From NCBI RefSeq assembly GCF_004801295.1, contig NZ_SSOC01000012.1, forward strand, positions 1 to 32,629: 32,629 nt of DNA. The letters are read 5' to 3'. A model generated the notes under the pieces. The model was not told the DNA's origin. It saw only the letters and a program-made list of their open reading frames with translations, and did not search any database. The DNA comes from Pseudothauera nasutitermitis. GTDB lineage: Bacteria > Pseudomonadota > Gammaproteobacteria > Burkholderiales > Rhodocyclaceae. A program made the translations under genes and the position numbers. Below, piece by piece: positions 8,502 through 17,301 of the stretch; the first letter of the stretch is position 1, and each line of letters begins with the position of its first letter.

Positions 8502-8529
8502 AGTATAAGTTCTCATTCTCATCCTGCAA
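8502..8529 (-). promoter_or_regulatory. Candidate hmuS promoter with Fur-like hexamers
   Basis: On the minus strand, TTGCAG (8529-8524) and TATACT (8507-8502) are separated by 16 bp and resemble sigma-70 -35 and -10 elements. The spacer contains two adjacent hexamers, GAGAAT and GAGAAC (8520-8509), resembling the GATAAT repeats of Fur boxes. A Fur site in this position would block RNA polymerase under iron-replete conditions, as expected for heme uptake genes. The full 19-bp Fur consensus is only partly matched. Confidence 0.55.
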
Positions 8530-8668
8530 GCGTCGTACGGAGGAGGATGAAAGCGTGCATGGAGTACAAGGACACGGTGCGGCGAGGGATGGTTGGAAGG
8601 GGGAGGGCAAGGAGGAAGAAGGGACGGAACCCCCGCAAGCGGAACGACTGCGGATGAGGCATGCAAAA

Positions 8669-8701
8669 CCTCCCGCGCCGCATTGCGCGGCTTGCGGGAG
8701 G
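8669..8701 (-). terminator. Intrinsic terminator of the cysteine-rich gene
   Basis: CCTCCCGC (8669-8676) pairs with GCGGGAGG (8694-8701), with additional GC pairing inside. Read on the minus strand the hairpin is followed directly by TTTT, giving a Rho-independent terminator about 80 bp after the stop of the 79-residue gene. It isolates that gene from the hmu operon. Confidence 0.7.
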
Positions 8702-8778
8702 CTTTCGCTGGTTTCGCTGCGCGCCCGCGCCGGGGGTTGTGCTCCGCCGCTCAGGCGCGCGGCAAACGGGTGCCGCTG

Positions 8779-9018
8779 TCAGGCCTGCGCCCGGGGGGCC
8801 GTGCTGCGGCTCCGGCGGGACCCCTTGTGATGGGGAGCGGCATACATCGCCTCGTCCCCCGGATCCAGGCCGCTGATGCTGGTGAAACAGCCTGCCAGCG
8901 GGCATATCTGCCCTGGCGGACAGTTGTGTTCCCGCGCGCATTCCTCTTGCGTCTCGTCGAGCAGGACGATCTCGTGGACTCGCTCGCAGCGCGCGATCGG
9001 TGAGTCGAAGAAGCTCAT
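8779..9018 (-). CDS. Small cysteine-rich hypothetical protein
   Basis: I do not recognise this 79-residue protein. A strong AGGAGGGG ribosome site precedes the ATG at 9018, and a dedicated terminator follows the gene, so it is probably real. The N-terminal 45 residues look ordered and contain five cysteines in the pattern C11-x15-C27-x5-C33-x5-C39-x4-C44, with His15 and His31 nearby. Key segments are ARCERVHEIVLLDETQEEC and CPPGQICPLAGC. The C-terminal 25 residues are basic and low-complexity. There is no signal peptide or membrane segment, so a cytoplasmic protein is expected. The cysteine spacing would allow metal or iron-sulfur binding or redox chemistry; this is inference. An FNR-like site upstream and the heme operon downstream suggest a link with anaerobic or iron physiology. 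Confidence 0.68.
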   Translation of the reverse strand: MSFFDSPIARCERVHEIVLLDETQEECAREHNCPPGQICPLAGCFTSISGLDPGDEAMYAAPHHKGSRRSRSTAPRAQA

Positions 9019-9129
9019 GATCCCCTCCTGTTATGTAGTCTGTGCGGCCACGACCCATGCGGCCGCTGCTGCCGGCTACTTTTACTCTAGACCCGCCGGT
9101 CCGCCATTGCGGCGGCGGCGGCGCGGCGT

Positions 9130-9143
9130 TTGATCTGGCGCAA
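9130..9143. promoter_or_regulatory. FNR-like site upstream of the cysteine-rich gene
   Basis: TTGATCTGGCGCAA keeps the perfect left half TTGAT and 3 of 5 bases of the right half of the FNR consensus. It lies 112 bp upstream of the ATG at 9018. A possible -10 hexamer, TAGAGT on the minus strand at 9089-9084, would place the site centre near -60, a class I activator position. No good -35 is present, as expected for an activator-dependent promoter. Confidence 0.4.
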
Positions 9144-9162
9144 ACAAGGGATGGGGAAACGG

Positions 9163-10362
9163 CTACTCGGCGCGCAGTGCCTCGACCGGGTCCAGGCCGG
9201 CGGCGCGGCGCGCCGGCAGCACGCCGGCGACGAGCCCGATGGATATCGCCATCAGTTCGGCGAGCACGACGAACTGCCAGGGCGTGCCGACCGGCAGGGC
9301 CGGGGCGAGCAGGCCGACCAGTTGGGCGACGCCGATGCCGGCGGCGAGGCCGAGCGCACCGCCCAGCGCGGAGAGTAGCACCGCCTCGGCGAGGAACAGC
9401 CCCAGCACGGTGCCGCGCCGCGCGCCCAGCGCCACCAGCAGGCCGATTTCGTTGGTGCGTTCGGCCACCGCGATGGTCATGATGGTGACGATGCCCACCG
9501 CGCCCACCGCCAGTGAGATGCCGCCCAGCGCGCCGACCGCCAGGGTCAGGATGCCGAGGATGTTGGACAGCGTGCGCAGCATGTCTTCCTGGGTGGTCAG
9601 GGTGAAGTCCTCGCGGCCGTGGCGGGCGGTGAGCACGCGGCGGATGTCGGCGGCCACGCCGGCTGCCGGCACGCCTTCGGCATAGGAGACGTTGATTTCC
9701 AGCAGCCCGTCGAGGCGGAACAGGGCCATCGCCCGGCCGGCCGGGATGTAGGCCATGTCGTCGAGGTCGAAGCCGAGCACCTGGCCCTTTTCCTCCATGA
9801 CGCCGATCACCCGGTAGCGCTCGCCGCCGATGCGCACCCGTTCGCCCAGTGCGCTGGCCTCGTCGAACAGTTCGCGCTTGAGCTTGGCGCCCAGTACGAC
9901 GAAGGCGCGTGCATGGGCCGGGTCGTCCGGCGGCAGAAAGCTCCCGCTGCCGACCCGCATGGTCACCACGTCGACGAAGCCGCTGCCCACGCCGTAGATG
10001 GCGGTGCGCCGCACCCGGCCGTTGCCCTGCACCTCGGTGTTGCCGAACACCACCGGGGTGACGCCGGTGACCTTGGGCAGGCGTTCGAGCGCGGCGGCGT
10101 CTTCCAGCGTGAGTTCGCGCGCGGTGTTGGGCACGCCGGGCGGGCCGCCGCCCACGCCCTGGCGCCCGGGAGTGACCTCGATGATGTTGGTGCCGAACTG
10201 GGTGAATTCGGCCAGCATGTAGCGGTGCAGGCCTTCGCCGATCGAGGTGAGCAGGATCACCGCGGCGATGCCCACGGCGATGCCGAGCAGGGTCAGGAAG
10301 CTGCGCAGGCGGTGGGCGGTGAGGGCGCGCAGCGCCAGCCAGAGGAAGTCGCGCCAGGCCAT
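9163..10362 (-). CDS. MacB-type ABC transporter permease (second of two)
   Basis: This 399-residue inner-membrane protein has the MacB periplasmic-core plus FtsX architecture. One membrane helix lies near residues 20-42 (FLTLLGIAVGIAAVILLTSI). A large periplasmic domain covers about 43-270, and three C-terminal helices follow, with the conserved AVAERTNEIGLLVALGA loop and the ending LPARRAAGLDPVEALRAE. It lacks a fused ATPase; the ATPase is encoded separately two genes upstream. It starts 3 bp after the stop of the preceding permease. Together with that permease, the ATPase and the membrane-fusion protein it should form a heterodimeric export complex or assembly factor of the MacAB/LolCDE kind. 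The substrate cannot be read from the sequence. Confidence 0.88.
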   Translation of the reverse strand: MAWRDFLWLALRALTAHRLRSFLTLLGIAVGIAAVILLTSIGEGLHRYMLAEFTQFGTNIIEVTPGRQGVGGGPPGVPNTARELTLEDAAALERLPKVTGVTPVVFGNTEVQGNGRVRRTAIYGVGSGFVDVVTMRVGSGSFLPPDDPAHARAFVVLGAKLKRELFDEASALGERVRIGGERYRVIGVMEEKGQVLGFDLDDMAYIPAGRAMALFRLDGLLEINVSYAEGVPAAGVAADIRRVLTARHGREDFTLTTQEDMLRTLSNILGILTLAVGALGGISLAVGAVGIVTIMTIAVAERTNEIGLLVALGARRGTVLGLFLAEAVLLSALGGALGLAAGIGVAQLVGLLAPALPVGTPWQFVVLAELMAISIGLVAGVLPARRAAGLDPVEALRAE

Positions 10363-10365
10363 GGG

Positions 10366-11573
10366 CTATTTCTTCCCCAGCGCCTGCACCGGGTCGAGCC
10401 GGGCGGCGCGGCGTGCCGGCAGCACGCCGAACAGCACGCCGGTGACCAGCGCGGTGCCCAGCCCGGCGGCCACCGCCCAGTCCGGCGGCCAGGCCGGCAG
10501 CACCGGCCAGGCCAGGCGCAGCAGCGCGGCGCCCCCGTGGCCCAGCGCCAGCCCGGCCAGCCCGCCGGCGAGCGAGAGCAGGGCGGCTTCGGCCAGGAAG
10601 ACGCGGCGGATGGTGCGCGGCTCGGCGCCGAGCGCCTTCAGCAGGCCGATTTCGGCAGTGCGCTGGGTTACCGACACCAGCATCACGTTCATCACCAGGA
10701 TGCCGGCCACCGCCAGGCTGATCGCGGCGATGCCGGCCACCGCCAGGGTCAGCGTGGCGAGGATGCGGTCGAAGGTGGCGAGCACTGCGTCCTGGGTGAG
10801 CAGGGTCACGTCCTCCTCGCCGGCATGGCGGCTGCGGATGATCTCGGCGATGTCGGCCTTGGCCGCTTCCAGCGCGCCGCGGTCGCGCGCCTCGACCAGG
10901 ATGCGGAACAGGGTGTTGGTGTCGAATATCGCCAGTGCGGCACCCACCGGCACGATCACCATTTCGTCGGTGTTCATGCCCAGGCCCTGGCCGGCGGCGG
11001 CCATCACGCCGATCACGCGGAAGCGCCGGTCGCCGATGCGCACCAGGCGGCCGACCGCGGGCTCCACGCCGAACAGTTCGCGCTGGATGGTGGCACCGAT
11101 CACCGCCACGTTGGTGCTGCGGCGCAGGTCCTCGCGCGGCAGGAAGCTGCCGGCGGCCACGTCGAGCTGGCGTACCACGGTGAAGTCGGCACTGGTGCCC
11201 ACCACCGTCACCTCGCGCAGCCGTCCGCCGGTGGAGATTTCGCCGCTGCCGACCGACAGTGGCGCGATGCGGGCGACCCAGGGCGAGCGCAGCAGGGCCT
11301 CGGCGTCTTCCACGGTGAGGTCGCGCGGCGTGGCGGTGACGAAGCTGCCCGGGTTGATGCCGCCGGTCTCGGAGCGCCCCGGCAACACGATGATCAGGTT
11401 GCTGCCCAGGGCGCCGAATTCGCCCACCACGTAGCGCCGCGCGCCGTCGCCCAGCGCGGTGAGCACCACCACCGCAGCCACGCCGATGGCCATCGCCAGC
11501 ACCATCAGCGCGGTGCGCAGCAGGTTGCCGGCGGCCGCGCGGGTGGCGAAGCGCAGCGTGTCCGCGGTGTGCA

Positions 11574-11574
<1 letters not shown>
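10366..11574 (-). CDS. MacB-type ABC transporter permease (first of two)
   Basis: This 402-residue paralogue of the next gene has the same layout. One N-terminal helix (ALMVLAMAIGVAAVVVLTAL) is followed by a periplasmic domain from about 45 to 275 and three C-terminal helices, with SVTQRTAEIGLLKALGAE in the cytoplasmic loop and LPARRAARLDPVQAL at the end. The start codon overlaps the ATPase stop by one base (TGATG). Having two different full-length permeases suggests a heterodimer in place of the MacB homodimer. The pair clearly shares ancestry but has diverged along the whole length, so this is not a recent duplication. Confidence 0.88.
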
Positions 11575-12272
<698 letters not shown>

Positions 12273-12322
12273 GAGCGGCCTGGTGCAGTGTTTCGTTGTT
12301 GATGGGACATGTCTGGCGTCCG

Positions 12323-12362
12323 TTAGCAGGTCCCTTCCCCTTCAAGGGGAGGGACCTGCTAA
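12323..12362. repeat. Palindromic intergenic element (hairpin) inside the exporter operon
   Basis: The arms TTAGCAGGTCCCT and AGGGACCTGCTAA form a 13-bp perfect stem. After one unpaired T, four more C-G pairs close a TTCAA loop. It begins directly after the membrane-fusion gene stop. The inner core resembles palindromic intergenic repeats seen in some betaproteobacteria, but only one copy is present here. It could act as an attenuator, an mRNA 3'-end stabiliser or a REP-like element. Confidence 0.7.
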
Positions 12363-12363
12363 T

Positions 12364-13518
12364 TCAGCGAGTGTTTGTGGTCTCAGGAACGGCCCGCGCG
12401 CCGGGGCGCACACCCTCGCGCTCCAGCGAGGTGACCACCCGTTCGCCTTCGGCCAGCCCGGCGGCGACCTCGGTGTACTCCCAGTTCGCCACGCCGGTCT
12501 GCAGGGCGCGCTCCTCCAGCACTCCATCGGCGCCGATCACCAGCACGGTATTGCCGCCGCGCAGCGCGGAGGAAGGGATGCGCAGCACGTCGTCGCGGCT
12601 GTCCAGGACGATCTCCACGTCGGCGCTGTAGCCCACCAGCAGGCCGCGGGCCTCGTCCTGCGAAGCGAAATCCACGTCGATGTCCACCGTGCGCGCCTGG
12701 CGCTCCTGGGCGGACACGAAGGGCGCCACCCGCCGCACCGTGGCTTCGAAGTGGCGGCCGGGCAGGGCGTCCACGCTGACCCGCGCCGTCATGCCGGGAC
12801 GGATGCGCGGCGCATCCACCTCGTCCATCGGCGCCTTCACGTACAGACAGGAGTCGTCGATCAGGTCGATGGCCGGCGGGGTGGGTACGCCGGGCGGCGA
12901 GGGGGTGGAGTATTCGCCCAGTTCGCCGGTGATCTTCGCCACGGTGCCGGCGAATGGGGCGACGATGACGATGCGGCCCAGGTCGATGTCCGCCGCGGCG
13001 AGCTGGCGTTCGGCGGTGGCCATGTCGGCGTGCGCGCTGGTGCAGGCGGCGCGGCGTGCTTCGGCGTCGGTGCGGGCGCTCTCCACCCGTGAGGCGGAGA
13101 CGAAGCCGCGCGCGGCCAGCGCCTCCTGGCGTTCGGCCTCGCGCTCGGCGTTGACGGCCACGGTGCAGGCTTCGTGTGCGCGGCTCTTCGCGGTGGCGAG
13201 TTGCGCCTCGGCCACCTGGGCGCGCGCGCTGAGATCCTGGTGCCACAGGCGCATCAACACCTGGCCGGCTTCGACGCGGTCGCCTTCCTTGATGCCGAGG
13301 TAGTCGATGCGTCCGCCCAGGATGGTGGACAGCCGGGTGCGCTGGCAGGCTTCCACCTCGCCGGCGCGGGTGTTGGACACGCTGGCTTCCACCCGGCCGC
13401 GTTCGGCGGCCTGGGCGAGCACCGGCAGCGGCTGGGGCCGGTTGAGCCAGAGCACCAGTGCGGCCAATGCGGCCACGGTCGCAATGGCGATGAGGGCGCC
13501 GCGCAGCCTGTGGGTCAT
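12364..13518 (-). CDS. HlyD/MacA-family periplasmic adaptor (membrane-fusion protein)
   Basis: This 384-residue protein links an inner-membrane pump to an outer-membrane channel. A single N-terminal anchor (about residues 6-25, LIAIATVAALAALVLWL) is followed by the first lipoyl half-motif (GGRIDYLGIKEGDRVEAGQ). A coiled-coil hairpin of about residues 95-165, rich in Ala, Glu and Arg, comes next. The second lipoyl half is VIVAPFAGTVAKITGELGEY, followed by beta-barrel and membrane-proximal domains. The start at 13518 has an AAGGAAG/GGAG ribosome site. It is the first gene of the MFP-ATPase-permease-permease cluster. No TolC-like outer-membrane gene is present, so a shared TolC or one encoded elsewhere is presumed. 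Confidence 0.9.
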   Translation of the reverse strand: MTHRLRGALIAIATVAALAALVLWLNRPQPLPVLAQAAERGRVEASVSNTRAGEVEACQRTRLSTILGGRIDYLGIKEGDRVEAGQVLMRLWHQDLSARAQVAEAQLATAKSRAHEACTVAVNAEREAERQEALAARGFVSASRVESARTDAEARRAACTSAHADMATAERQLAAADIDLGRIVIVAPFAGTVAKITGELGEYSTPSPPGVPTPPAIDLIDDSCLYVKAPMDEVDAPRIRPGMTARVSVDALPGRHFEATVRRVAPFVSAQERQARTVDIDVDFASQDEARGLLVGYSADVEIVLDSRDDVLRIPSSALRGGNTVLVIGADGVLEERALQTGVANWEYTEVAAGLAEGERVVTSLEREGVRPGARAVPETTNTR

Positions 13519-13533
13519 GCTCCGCTTCCTTTC

Positions 13534-13550
13534 AGCATGCCTGCCATGCT
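13534..13550. promoter_or_regulatory. Inverted repeat in the glnS-exporter gap
   Basis: AGCATG-CCTGC-CATGCT is a perfect 6-bp dyad in the 65-bp gap between glnS and the adaptor gene, 15 bp upstream of the adaptor start codon. It could be an operator or a small mRNA hairpin near the ribosome site. Confidence 0.3.
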
Positions 13551-13583
13551 ACCCGGATCGCGGCCACGGGCAAATTCGGGTAT

Positions 13584-15302
13584 CTACTTCTTCCAGGTGT
13601 CCTTGAGGGTCACCGCGCGGTTGAACACCGGCGCACCCTCGCGCGAATCCACGCGGTCGGCGACGAAGTAGCCGTGGCGCTCGAACTGGAAGCGCTCCTC
13701 GGGCTTCGCGTCCTTCAGCGAGGGTTCCAGCCATGCCTGGATGACGCGCACCGAATCCGGATTGAGGTCGTCGAGGAAGCTGCGCTCCAGCCCTTCCGCG
13801 TCGCCTTCGCGGCGCGCGCCGGGGTGCGGGTGGGCGAACAGGCGGTCGTACAGGCGCACTTCGGCTGGATGGCCGTGGGCGGCGGATACCCAGTGCAGGT
13901 TGCCCTTGACCTTGTAGTTGTCCGCGCCCGGCGTGCCGGACTTGGAATCCGGCAGGTACTCGGCGAGCACGGCGGTGACGCGGCCAGAGGCGTCCTTCTC
14001 GCAGCCGGTGCAGCGTACGACGAAGCCGTAGCGCAGGCGTGCCATGTTGCCGGGGTAGAGGCGGTGGTAGCCCTTCACCGGCTCTTCCATGAAGTCCTCG
14101 CGCTCGATCCACAGTTCGCGGCCGAAAGGCATGTCGCGCTTGCCCAGTTCCGGCTTGAGCGGGTGGTTGGGGGCCTGGCAGAGCTCGGACTGGCCTTCCG
14201 GGTAGTTGGTGAGGATCAGCTTGAGCGGGTCGAGCACGGCCACGCGGCGTTCGGCGGCTTCGTTGAGGTGCTCGCGCATGCATTCTTCCAGCACGCTGAT
14301 GTCGATCCACGAATCCGCCTTGGACACGCCGATGCGCTCGGCGAAGCGGCGGAAGCCTTCCGCCGTGTAGCCGCGCCGGCGCGCGCCGATCAGCGTGGGC
14401 AGGCGCGGGTCGTCCCAGCCGGCGACAAAGCCTTCGTCGACCAACTGGATCAGCTTGCGCTTGGAGAGCACCACGTAGGTGAGGTTGAGGCGGGCGAACT
14501 CGATCTGCTGCGGCAGCGGGCGCGGGAAGTGGCCGGCTTCGGCCAGCGCGTCGAGCAACCAATCGTAGAACGGACGCTGGTCCTCGAACTCCAGTGTGCA
14601 GATGGAGTGGGTGATGTTTTCGATGGCGTCTTCGATGGGGTGCGCGAAGGTGTACATCGGGTACACGCACCACTGGTCGCCGGCGCGGTGGTGGGCCACC
14701 TTGCGGATGCGGTAGATGGCCGGGTCGCGCAGGTTGAGGTTGGGGCTGGCCATGTCGATCCTGGCGCGCAGCACGTGGGTGCCGTCGGCGAATTCGCCGG
14801 CGCGCATGCGGGCGAACAAATCGAGGTTCTCTTCCACGCTGCGCGTGCGGTAGGGGCTGTCCTTGCCCGGTTCGGTGAGCGTGCCGCGCCAGGCGCGCAT
14901 GTCCTCGGCGGAGAGCGAATCCACGTAGGCCTTGCCGGCGCGGATCAGCGATTCGGCACATGCGGCCATCTTGTCGAAGTAGTCCGAGGCGAAGTACAGG
15001 TGCTCGCCCCAGTCGAAGCCCAGCCAGCGCACCGCGTCGATGATGGCATCGACGTACTCCTGCTCTTCCTTCTCCGGGTTGGTGTCGTCGAAACGCAGGT
15101 GGCAGGTGCCGCCGTACTGTTCGGCGAGGCCGAAGTTCAGGCAGATCGACTTGGCGTGGCCGTAGTGCAGGTAGCCGTTGGGTTCGGGCGGGAAGCGGGT
15201 TTCCACGCGGCCCTGCCATTTGCCGTTGAGCCGGTCTTCTTCGACGATGTTGCGGATGAAGTTGCTGGCGGGGGCTTTGTCGGAGGCGTTGTGCTGGGTC
15301 AT
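13584..15302 (-). CDS. glnS: Glutaminyl-tRNA synthetase
   Basis: GlnRS is a class I aminoacyl-tRNA synthetase that attaches glutamine to tRNA-Gln. The 572-residue protein is slightly longer than E. coli GlnRS. The HIGH-type motif lies in RFPPEPNGYLHYGHAKS and the KMSKS-type motif in VLSKRKL, where Met is replaced by Leu. FDDTNPEKEEQEYVDAI is the expected ATP and amino-acid pocket region, and the C-terminal beta-barrels that contact the anticodon are complete. The start at 15302 (MTQHNASDKAPASNFIRNI) is chosen because residues from SNFIRNIVEED onward align with family N-termini. The Shine-Dalgarno sequence is poor. It is divergent from atoS. A TACAAT hexamer upstream on the minus strand (15367-15362) is a possible -10, without a good -35. 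Confidence 0.97.
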   Translation of the reverse strand: MTQHNASDKAPASNFIRNIVEEDRLNGKWQGRVETRFPPEPNGYLHYGHAKSICLNFGLAEQYGGTCHLRFDDTNPEKEEQEYVDAIIDAVRWLGFDWGEHLYFASDYFDKMAACAESLIRAGKAYVDSLSAEDMRAWRGTLTEPGKDSPYRTRSVEENLDLFARMRAGEFADGTHVLRARIDMASPNLNLRDPAIYRIRKVAHHRAGDQWCVYPMYTFAHPIEDAIENITHSICTLEFEDQRPFYDWLLDALAEAGHFPRPLPQQIEFARLNLTYVVLSKRKLIQLVDEGFVAGWDDPRLPTLIGARRRGYTAEGFRRFAERIGVSKADSWIDISVLEECMREHLNEAAERRVAVLDPLKLILTNYPEGQSELCQAPNHPLKPELGKRDMPFGRELWIEREDFMEEPVKGYHRLYPGNMARLRYGFVVRCTGCEKDASGRVTAVLAEYLPDSKSGTPGADNYKVKGNLHWVSAAHGHPAEVRLYDRLFAHPHPGARREGDAEGLERSFLDDLNPDSVRVIQAWLEPSLKDAKPEERFQFERHGYFVADRVDSREGAPVFNRAVTLKDTWKK

Positions 15303-15469
15303 CGGAAGTGCTCGGCGTCGCGCTGCGAGGGGGTTTCGCAGGGGTTCTTGGATTGGCGGGCATTGTAGCCGAAGCCCCGCGGGTATAGCCTGACGGGTCT
15401 TGCCGCGCGAGGCGGCCGATGGGCGGAGGCACCCGCGCCGGGGTGGTTTCCGGGCAGGGAAGGACCAGA

Positions 15470-17287
15470 ATGAAGTTGCAGTGGCTGCGCAGGATCTACC
15501 CGGAAACCTTCCACGCGAAGATGCTGATGCTGACCATCGCAACGGTGTGTCTGTCCACGCTGTGCATCGCGTTCTTCGTGGAGCGCCAGGGCATCGAACT
15601 GCTGATGCAGGAAAAGGAAGGCAAGCTGTTCTCGGTGGCCGCGCTGCTCGACCAGGAACTGGGCGATGCCTTCGACGAAGCCGATGCGGCGCTGCCGGCC
15701 GCCGAGCAGATCCGCCGCCTGCACGAGCGCCTGTCGCCGCGCGTCGAGGCGCTGGTGCGCCACCTGCCGGGGGTGGGCGCGGGGTACTACAACCGGGCGC
15801 TCGACGCCATCGTCGTCTACGCGCCGGACCGCGAGAACGGCCGCACCGTGGGCACGCCGATCGCGTCCGACCACCCCGGCCGGCGGGTGATGGAAAGCGC
15901 CGCCGCCGAGGTATGGAAGGGGCCGCAGGTGCGCGGCGACATCATGAACGCGATGGTGCCGGTGGTGCGCGAGGGGCGGGTGCTGGGCTACGTGTGGGCC
16001 AACGAGCTGGTGTCCGACATCGACCGGCAGACCATGATGATGGACAAGAACATCATCCTGATCAGCCTGCTGTGCATCTCGGTCAGCGTGTTCCTCACCC
16101 TGCTGATCTCCAACCGCCTGCAGAACGACATCACCATCATCAAGCAGGGCGTGCAGGGGCTGAGCACCGACCTGCACCGCAACATCCAGCCGCTCAAGGG
16201 CGAGATGAACGAGATCGTCGACGGGGTGAACCACCTGGCCTCCGCGCTTAGCGAGGCCAAGTCGATGACCGAGATGATCCTCGACAGCATCGTCGACAGC
16301 GTGATCACCGTGAACATGCACGGCGAGATCACCATGATGAATCCGGCCGCGCAGAAGATCACCGGCTGGACGCTGGCCGAGGCGGCGGGCAAGCCCTACC
16401 ACAGCATCGTCGACGACGAGCACTTCCAGAGCCCGCTGCTCGACACCCTGCGCCACGGGCGCGACCACGTCGGCGTGGAGCTGGACTTCCCGGCGGCCGG
16501 CAAGGTGTTCAAGGTGGTCTCCAGCGCCAGCCACCTGAAGAACAAGCACGGCGAGATCATCGGCGCGGTGGTGGTGTTCAAGGACATCACCGCGCAGAAG
16601 GAAATGCAGAACATCGCCGAGCAGAGCCAGCGGCTGGCCGCCATCGGCGAACTGATGGCCGGCGTGGCGCACGAGATCCGCAACCCGCTGACCGCGGTGC
16701 GCGGCTTCGTGCAGTGCCTGCGCGACGACGTCAGCCCGGCGGAGAAGGAGGAATTCATCGCCATCATTCTGCAGGGCGTGGATTCCATCAATCTGGTCAT
16801 CCAGCAGTTGCTCGACTTCTCCAAGCCGGCGAAGAATTTCTTTGTGCTCTCCGACGTCAACGAACTGATCCGCGAAACCCTGATCCTGGTGAAGTCCTCG
16901 CCCGGCGCGGCGCAGGTGGACTTCGATACCCGGCTGGACGCCGGGCTCGCCGATCTCTACCTGGACCGCAACCTGATCAAGCAGGTGCTGCTCAACCTGC
17001 TGATCAACGCCATCCAGGCCATCGACGGCCAGGGCCGGGTGACCATCGAATCCGGCCTGTCGGCGGACGGGCGCTACCAGTGCGTGCGCATCCGCGATAC
17101 CGGCGGCGGCATCGACGTGGAACTGGGCGACAAGATCTTCGCCCCGTTCTTCACCACCAAGCCCGCCGGCACCGGCCTGGGGCTGGCGGTGGCGCAGAAG
17201 ATCGTCGCCTCGCACGGCGGGCGCATCGTGCTGGAGAATCACCCCGGCGGCGGGGCCGTGGCCACCATCCACCTGCCCGCCGCGTAG
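15470..17287 (+). CDS. atoS: AtoS-like sensor histidine kinase
   Basis: This 605-residue membrane kinase probably senses acetoacetate or a related short-chain acid and phosphorylates AtoC. Helix 1 spans about residues 17-36, a periplasmic sensor about 37-193, helix 2 about 194-214, then a HAMP-like linker and a PAS domain at about 265-375 (DSVITVNMHGEITMMNPAAQ). The H-box has His401 in GVAHEIRNPLTAVRGFVQ. The ATPase domain has N-box LLINAIQAID, G1 DTGGGI, F-box FAPFFTTKPAGTGLGLAV and a final G-box. The length is very close to E. coli AtoS. The ATG at 15470 is preferred over one at 15419 because GGGAAGGA precedes it. The response-regulator gene follows 14 bp downstream. The assignment to AtoS rests on the neighbouring atoC and atoDAEB. 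Confidence 0.9.
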   Translation: MKLQWLRRIYPETFHAKMLMLTIATVCLSTLCIAFFVERQGIELLMQEKEGKLFSVAALLDQELGDAFDEADAALPAAEQIRRLHERLSPRVEALVRHLPGVGAGYYNRALDAIVVYAPDRENGRTVGTPIASDHPGRRVMESAAAEVWKGPQVRGDIMNAMVPVVREGRVLGYVWANELVSDIDRQTMMMDKNIILISLLCISVSVFLTLLISNRLQNDITIIKQGVQGLSTDLHRNIQPLKGEMNEIVDGVNHLASALSEAKSMTEMILDSIVDSVITVNMHGEITMMNPAAQKITGWTLAEAAGKPYHSIVDDEHFQSPLLDTLRHGRDHVGVELDFPAAGKVFKVVSSASHLKNKHGEIIGAVVVFKDITAQKEMQNIAEQSQRLAAIGELMAGVAHEIRNPLTAVRGFVQCLRDDVSPAEKEEFIAIILQGVDSINLVIQQLLDFSKPAKNFFVLSDVNELIRETLILVKSSPGAAQVDFDTRLDAGLADLYLDRNLIKQVLLNLLINAIQAIDGQGRVTIESGLSADGRYQCVRIRDTGGGIDVELGDKIFAPFFTTKPAGTGLGLAVAQKIVASHGGRIVLENHPGGGAVATIHLPAA

Positions 17288-17301
17288 AACCGGAGTTTGC
17301 A

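Larger units (their letters stand above)
8416..8778. other. Intergenic regulatory region upstream of hmuS (363 bp)
   Basis: No gene is supported here on either strand. The interval contains, from left to right, the hmuS 5' untranslated region, a perfect FNR-type box, a candidate sigma-70 promoter with Fur-like hexamers, about 140 bp of featureless purine-rich sequence, and the intrinsic terminator of the upstream cysteine-rich gene. Confidence 0.7.

Noticed and set aside
8497-8502. TTGACA on the plus strand as a promoter reading rightwards
   Set aside because: No -10 hexamer is found at the correct distance and no plus-strand gene follows.
8555-9003. Short plus-strand frames between hmuS and the exporter
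   Set aside because: They lie opposite the cysteine-rich gene and its terminator, lack ribosome sites and have low-complexity composition.
13674-15368. A 564-codon plus-strand frame opposite glnS
   Set aside because: It is the complement of GlnRS codons, valine/alanine/glycine-rich without motifs.
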